64,000 nt of DNA from positions 37,451,296 through 37,515,295 of the forward strand of contig NC_030386.2 in the NCBI RefSeq assembly GCF_001625215.2. Reading direction: 5' to 3'. The notes beneath the pieces are model-generated. The model was given only the letters and a program-made list of their open reading frames with translations, was not told the DNA's origin and searched no databases. This document shows positions 59,832 through 64,000 of the stretch, piece after piece (within the stretch, counting starts at the first letter, position 1; every line of letters starts with the position of its first letter). Source of the stretch: Daucus carota subsp. sativus. Lineage: Eukaryota > Streptophyta > Magnoliopsida > Apiales > Apiaceae. The translations under genes and the position numbers were made by a program.

Positions 59832-62720
59832 TCACAATTGTAAAGCACTTGCTTCCTTCCACTTTCCTAGTGACTTGAGGAACTCCAGGACCTGCACATA
59901 CATGAAGGAGAAGGTGATCTTTATTTAGGAACACAGAGAGAGGACAAACATGATCCAAGGAAGGGCTTGGTAGAGATAATAATGGAATTCAACAAGTGAA
60001 GCAATATGTGGGGTGAATACAGTTCACGGCTTACTAGGCCAACCCTAGCAGCATCAGCTCATTGTCTCTTGGGAGTGAGGGAAGGGAAAATAAATCCCTA
60101 TTTACACACATACATACTAAGTCGGATATGTTAGAGCCCCTTCTTCCACCGACTTATTAAGGACATCTACTGGACACTACTCCCTCCGTCCCAATGAATT
60201 GTATACAGTTTCCTTTTTGGGACGTCCCATCAATTGTATATATTCCAAAAGTAGTAAACTTTTATAATATAAAACATCATTACACCAACTACTTTCTTCC
60301 ACTATCTCTATTCTATAATAATATAAACACTATTACACCCACTACTTTTCTCCACTATCTCAAATTAATTATTAAATATAAATGGGTCCCACCACTATAC
60401 CCACTTTTCATCCAACTTTACTCATTTTTTACCCAATTTCTTGGTCTCCGTGTCCCAGCCATTTGTATACAAATGACTGGGACGGAGGGAGTAATTGATA
60501 ATTATTAAAGGTAGCATACTATCTACATCGATCAAGTTGGCACTCTACAAAAATAGTAACGAATCAAAACATTGTTAATGTGTTCAAAAATCTGCATTAT
60601 GTAATTAGATACTAAATTACACCCCCCCCCCCCCCCCCCCCCCAAAACAAAGAAAAAAAGAAAATCTAAACAGTAACATCACCTCCGATGTGTCTCTGAG
60701 AGAGTAAAATGCATTGCTTGCTTTGGGCGCAGAAGACACGAAGATACCAAAACCTTGGTTACCAGCTCTCAGAACCTATAAATGATTTGATTAGAACTTT
60801 ATCTGTCCTCCGAAACATGATTTCTTTTAAGAGGGATAACAAGTTTTCTTTTGAGAGAGAGAATTTAAAAAAATGCTGGCATGATTACCTTAAATGCATC
60901 TTCATCAGTTCGGTCATCACCAATATATATGGGGAGCACAGTGTCACAATTACTGTAACCTACATCATCATTGCAACAATCATTTGGCTTAGCAAGCAAG
61001 TAATTACTTTTCTATGAATCCACCAGAAGTAAAATTGCTTCACTCACCTAATGATTCAAGTAGGAACTCACAAGCCTTGCCTTTGTCCCAATCAAGCACA
61101 GGTCTGATCTCTAGAACCTAAATAAAGAATGTGAAAAAGTAATTAGACTAAATTTAACAAATATACATCGCTGCAAGTGCACAAAACAATTCACAGACTG
61201 GCTTAGAGGCGAACCTTCCGCCCATGGCTTAACCGAAGTCGAGGGTAGTTCTTCATGATATCATGGACTGATTGTGCAATTGTTGTCCAGCTCTGCAATG
61301 ATAGCAAAGAACACAATATATATCAATCCTTACCAGAAAAGCAACCATAGTTCGTTACATTTTCTGACATAGAACATTTCTTACCTTCTCTTCTACGTTA
61401 CGGTAGTGAACAGAGACACAGAATCTATTGTCCTCAACTTTGGCTCCTTCTATATCTTTGGTAATTTCAACAAGGGATTTGCGTATCTGATCGATAATAA
61501 TAATCAAGTGATCATTTAATAGTACAATAATAAATAAATGACTAACTAAACAGCATAATATGATAACTAAACAGCAATAAAAATGCTTCGGTGTGTACCT
61601 CATCAATCATTGGCAAAAATTCACTGGCAGGCTGATATAAGTTATCTTCCTTGCCCTATCGTAATAAACATAATTAACATAATCAGCAACAGAGAAAACG
61701 TTAATGATATCCATACATATATGGAAATATTTACGCCATGCTTATCACAACCTGCTTCTCTGTAGACCTAACACAGTTTGTATGACCATCAGTATTAGCG
61801 CTAACGGGGCCCATAATGTCCATCCCATGGCTGCCGGCATAGTAGAGTTCTGTCAGTCCAACGAACTCAAGTACCTGAAAATAGAGGGTATTAACTTAAT
61901 AGCAAAAAGAAGCAAAACACTGTATTTGAAAATAGCAATAGATACATTATCATTACAGTAGTGCACTAGCAAGTACCTTGTCACGGCTTCTCCCACTAAT
62001 AATTGCAGTTGGAACGTATTTTGCCACATTCTTAACAGCCATGCGCATCTAAAAATGTTGTAACCAATATGGTAGAATCGAAGGATGAGGATGACTTTAA
62101 CAATACTAAATGTTCTCAAAAACCAAATGAAAACTTTAGGAAGAATAGCAAATAAAAGTAACAGACAATCCAGTAGATGCTCACATTATTAGACATAAAA
62201 GCTTGATCCGGATTGTCCACTATTGGTGATAAAGTCCCATCATAGTCCAGGAACAAAACCACTTTCTTGTCCTTAGCATAAGTAGTTATTTTATCAAAGG
62301 ATGCAAGTGCAGATGGATACTTGAGCTGCATTAAACCAGAAGAGCAGTTTAAGTTCAGGTGCTAATATAGGAAAAGGATAGATCTAATACCCAAACAAAA
62401 AGCAGGAAAACTGTATGATAAAATTTACTTACCATCCAATTGCGGTATGCAATTTCTTTATCAGTTAATTCAGTGGCAGAATCTCTGGATGGCTCCAATT
62501 GAGTGGGAGATGAAGATTTCATGGCATCTAACCAACCACTCAACCGTACATCATCGAGTAGGCCTGTCTTTTTCCTTGGAACTGTCAAGTGAAGACTTGA
62601 AGAGGACACTGCACCCGAGGTAGGATATTTCGGCAGACCTGAATGTGGGCCTAATCTTGAATTGTTCTTCGGAGATGAATTATTGAGAACTGAAGCATTG
62701 TGATTTGTTTCCAATTCCAT
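59832..62720 (-). CDS. TPP: Trehalose-6-phosphate phosphatase
   Basis: Eleven exons on the minus strand: 62720..62433, 62325..62185, 62048..61977, 61874..61752, 61655..61599, 61486..61385, 61292..61215, 61117..61048, 60959..60889, 60775..60683, 59891..59832. They join in frame to 384 residues. The N-terminal 95 residues are Ser/Asn-rich and variable, as in plant TPPs. The HAD phosphatase core follows: [17 protein letters not shown] (motif I with the nucleophile Asp), [11 protein letters not shown] (motif II), [21 protein letters not shown] (motif III Lys) and [13 protein letters not shown] (motif IV), ending [19 protein letters not shown]. It converts trehalose-6-phosphate to trehalose in the cytosol or nucleus, lowering the sugar signal that restrains SnRK1. 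Intron 10 is long and holds a Stowaway MITE and a C22 run. A CAG acceptor upstream of the ATG suggests a 5' UTR intron. Confidence 0.95.
60180..60491. mobile_element. Stowaway MITE in TPP intron 10 (312 bp)
   Basis: Near-perfect inverted termini CTCCCTCCGTCCCAATGAAT and, from the right, CTCCCTCCGTCCCAGTCATT, both continuing to TGTATACA. TA duplication at 60178..60179 and 60492..60493. Well preserved, so fairly recent. Confidence 0.93.
60622..60643. repeat. Run of 22 cytosines in TPP intron 10
   Basis: Uninterrupted C22 about 40 bp downstream, in plus coordinates, of nothing but intron sequence. It is close to the intron donor of exon 10 (60682) on the minus strand, where it is a G-run. Confidence 0.9.
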
Positions 62721-64000
62721 TAGATACAGTTTGTGTTAGATACAGTTTTCCTGAAATGACAAACAAGCATATCAGATCAATATGTCACAACCATAGATGC
62801 TATACAAGCAAGCATTCACTTCTACTGTTCAACAGTTGCTACAAGTACGAAACAGATCCTAGACGGTCTTTAAGACCAATAGTCAGAAACTAAGAAAAGA
62901 GAGTACTAGTACACAGATACGCTAAAATTGGAACCTTATGCACATATCAGTAAAAATTGAAAAGTGACGTCTAGACTGGCTTGTATAAGAATTAGAGGCA
63001 AAACAATTGTCTTAAGCTTCAGTAAGCTACATATAAGCACTGAATAACTCAGAGTTTTGCAAACACTGCTATCAGAAAGATTCTTCTACACTTTAGATGG
63101 TCATACTAATTTACCCCAACTTAGTTGAAAAAATTGAAACGCCACCCAACAACCACTTCAAACAACAAAGTAACTCGAATAGCTGTCAAGAAAGAAAACA
63201 AAACACTAAACAGATGTAATGGTGAGACTGTAGAGATACCATGTGCTCTTTCTATACAATATAAAATAGCCGAAGAAATTATTGGAGTTCCAGTTCCAAC
63301 TACATGTTACACATGGAAATAAACACATATCATTAGTTCTTTCCAAAAAGGAGCTAGTATTAAAATGTAATTGGCCCACAAAACCGGATTCATGAAGAAA
63401 TATTTCTGCAGCCAATAAGAACTTTATTAAATTACTATAACCACATGGCAATAAACTAGTAATGTAGCAACCACACATCCTCCGTCTAAATCAAGTAAAA
63501 GGGGGCAGGTACATTTGTACCGATTAAGAAGCTTTCTATTGGCTAAAAACATCCCTAATGGAGCAGGTGATTGTAAAAAATTGAACTGTCGGCTGACACT
63601 ATACCACATTGTCACACCAAATATTAAACGTACCTAATTACCAATTATACATTCGAAAGTGGCCTTTCATCACAATTCCACATTCTTGAGAGTGGCCTAA
63701 CTTCACGAGAAATTTCTCGCAGGAATCTTCAATAACCTAACCAACTCTAATTGATTCTTGATTAGTACACTAAAATTATCACAAAATTCTATTCAAAAAA
63801 ACACAAGAAAAAGTCGCACCGACACGACAAGGAAAAAAATTAATGCACCACATCACAGAAATAAACAACACAATGTCCACATAGTTGCAGTTAGCTATGA
63901 ACAGAAATAACCGAATTAGTAACAGAAATATAACAAACTCAACCACTAGCAAATAACAAACAAACACATACATAACCAGAAAATTGAATCTAAACTATTA
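62721..64000. other. Upstream region of the TPP gene
   Basis: A minus-strand acceptor (CATTTCAG) lies about 35 bp upstream of the ATG, at about 62754. Much of the rest may therefore be a 5' UTR intron and leader; the promoter is not identifiable. No other gene recognised. Confidence 0.45.

Overview
This is plant nuclear DNA. The genes have many short introns with GT-AG borders (one GC-AG), the spacers are AT-rich, and every recognisable protein is a plant one: a chloroplast transketolase, cell-wall enzymes, a CML13/14-type calmodulin-like protein and a plant photolyase-hydrolase fusion. Stowaway, Tourist, hAT, Mutator and Helitron remnants fill the spacers. A core eudicot fits best. I cannot place the species from sequence alone.

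Layout. 1-9681: 3' end of an EXS-domain gene (+). Its first intron here holds a nearly pristine 5.5 kb Ty3/gypsy chromovirus in antisense orientation, and a foldback element that itself carries a Tourist-like MITE. 11583-12330: two-exon DUF1442 gene (+). 12.4-15.9 kb: a transposon nest (a Stowaway MITE split by a Helitron) beside an orphan promoter with three AACGGTC boxes. 15933-16376: CML13/14-type EF-hand gene (+). 19770-21096: ribosomal protein S20 gene (+), convergent with a seven-exon plastid transketolase gene (21929-25594, -). 26959-32620: 14-exon photolyase-like plus alpha/beta-hydrolase fusion gene (+).

34.2-56.1 kb is a run of cell-wall genes: two pectin methylesterase/invertase inhibitor-type proteins (34199-34789 +, 36945-37517 -), a GH9 endoglucanase (44567-47069, -), a pectin methylesterase with inhibitor-like pro-region (50091-52177, +) and a SKU5-like GPI-anchored oxidase homologue (52639-56109, -). 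Their products would meet in the wall: PME removes methyl esters from pectin, PMEIs restrain it, GH9 trims cellulose or glucan, and SKU5-type proteins affect directional expansion. 59832-62720: trehalose-6-phosphate phosphatase gene (-).

The most unusual material is in the spacers: a Pack-MULE-like element carrying a decayed calnexin fragment (about 38.85-39.96 kb); a Mutator-like family present twice (41.4 and 57.3 kb), built of GTTGCAA-rich subrepeats, one copy with a perfect 134-bp palindrome; a hAT element with an 8-bp target duplication; a perfect 2 x 140 bp tandem duplication; and a duplicated PMEI promoter with no gene behind it. I found no tRNA, rRNA or CRISPR array. All exon borders were inferred by reading splice signals and keeping frame, with family knowledge as guide; no alignment was run.
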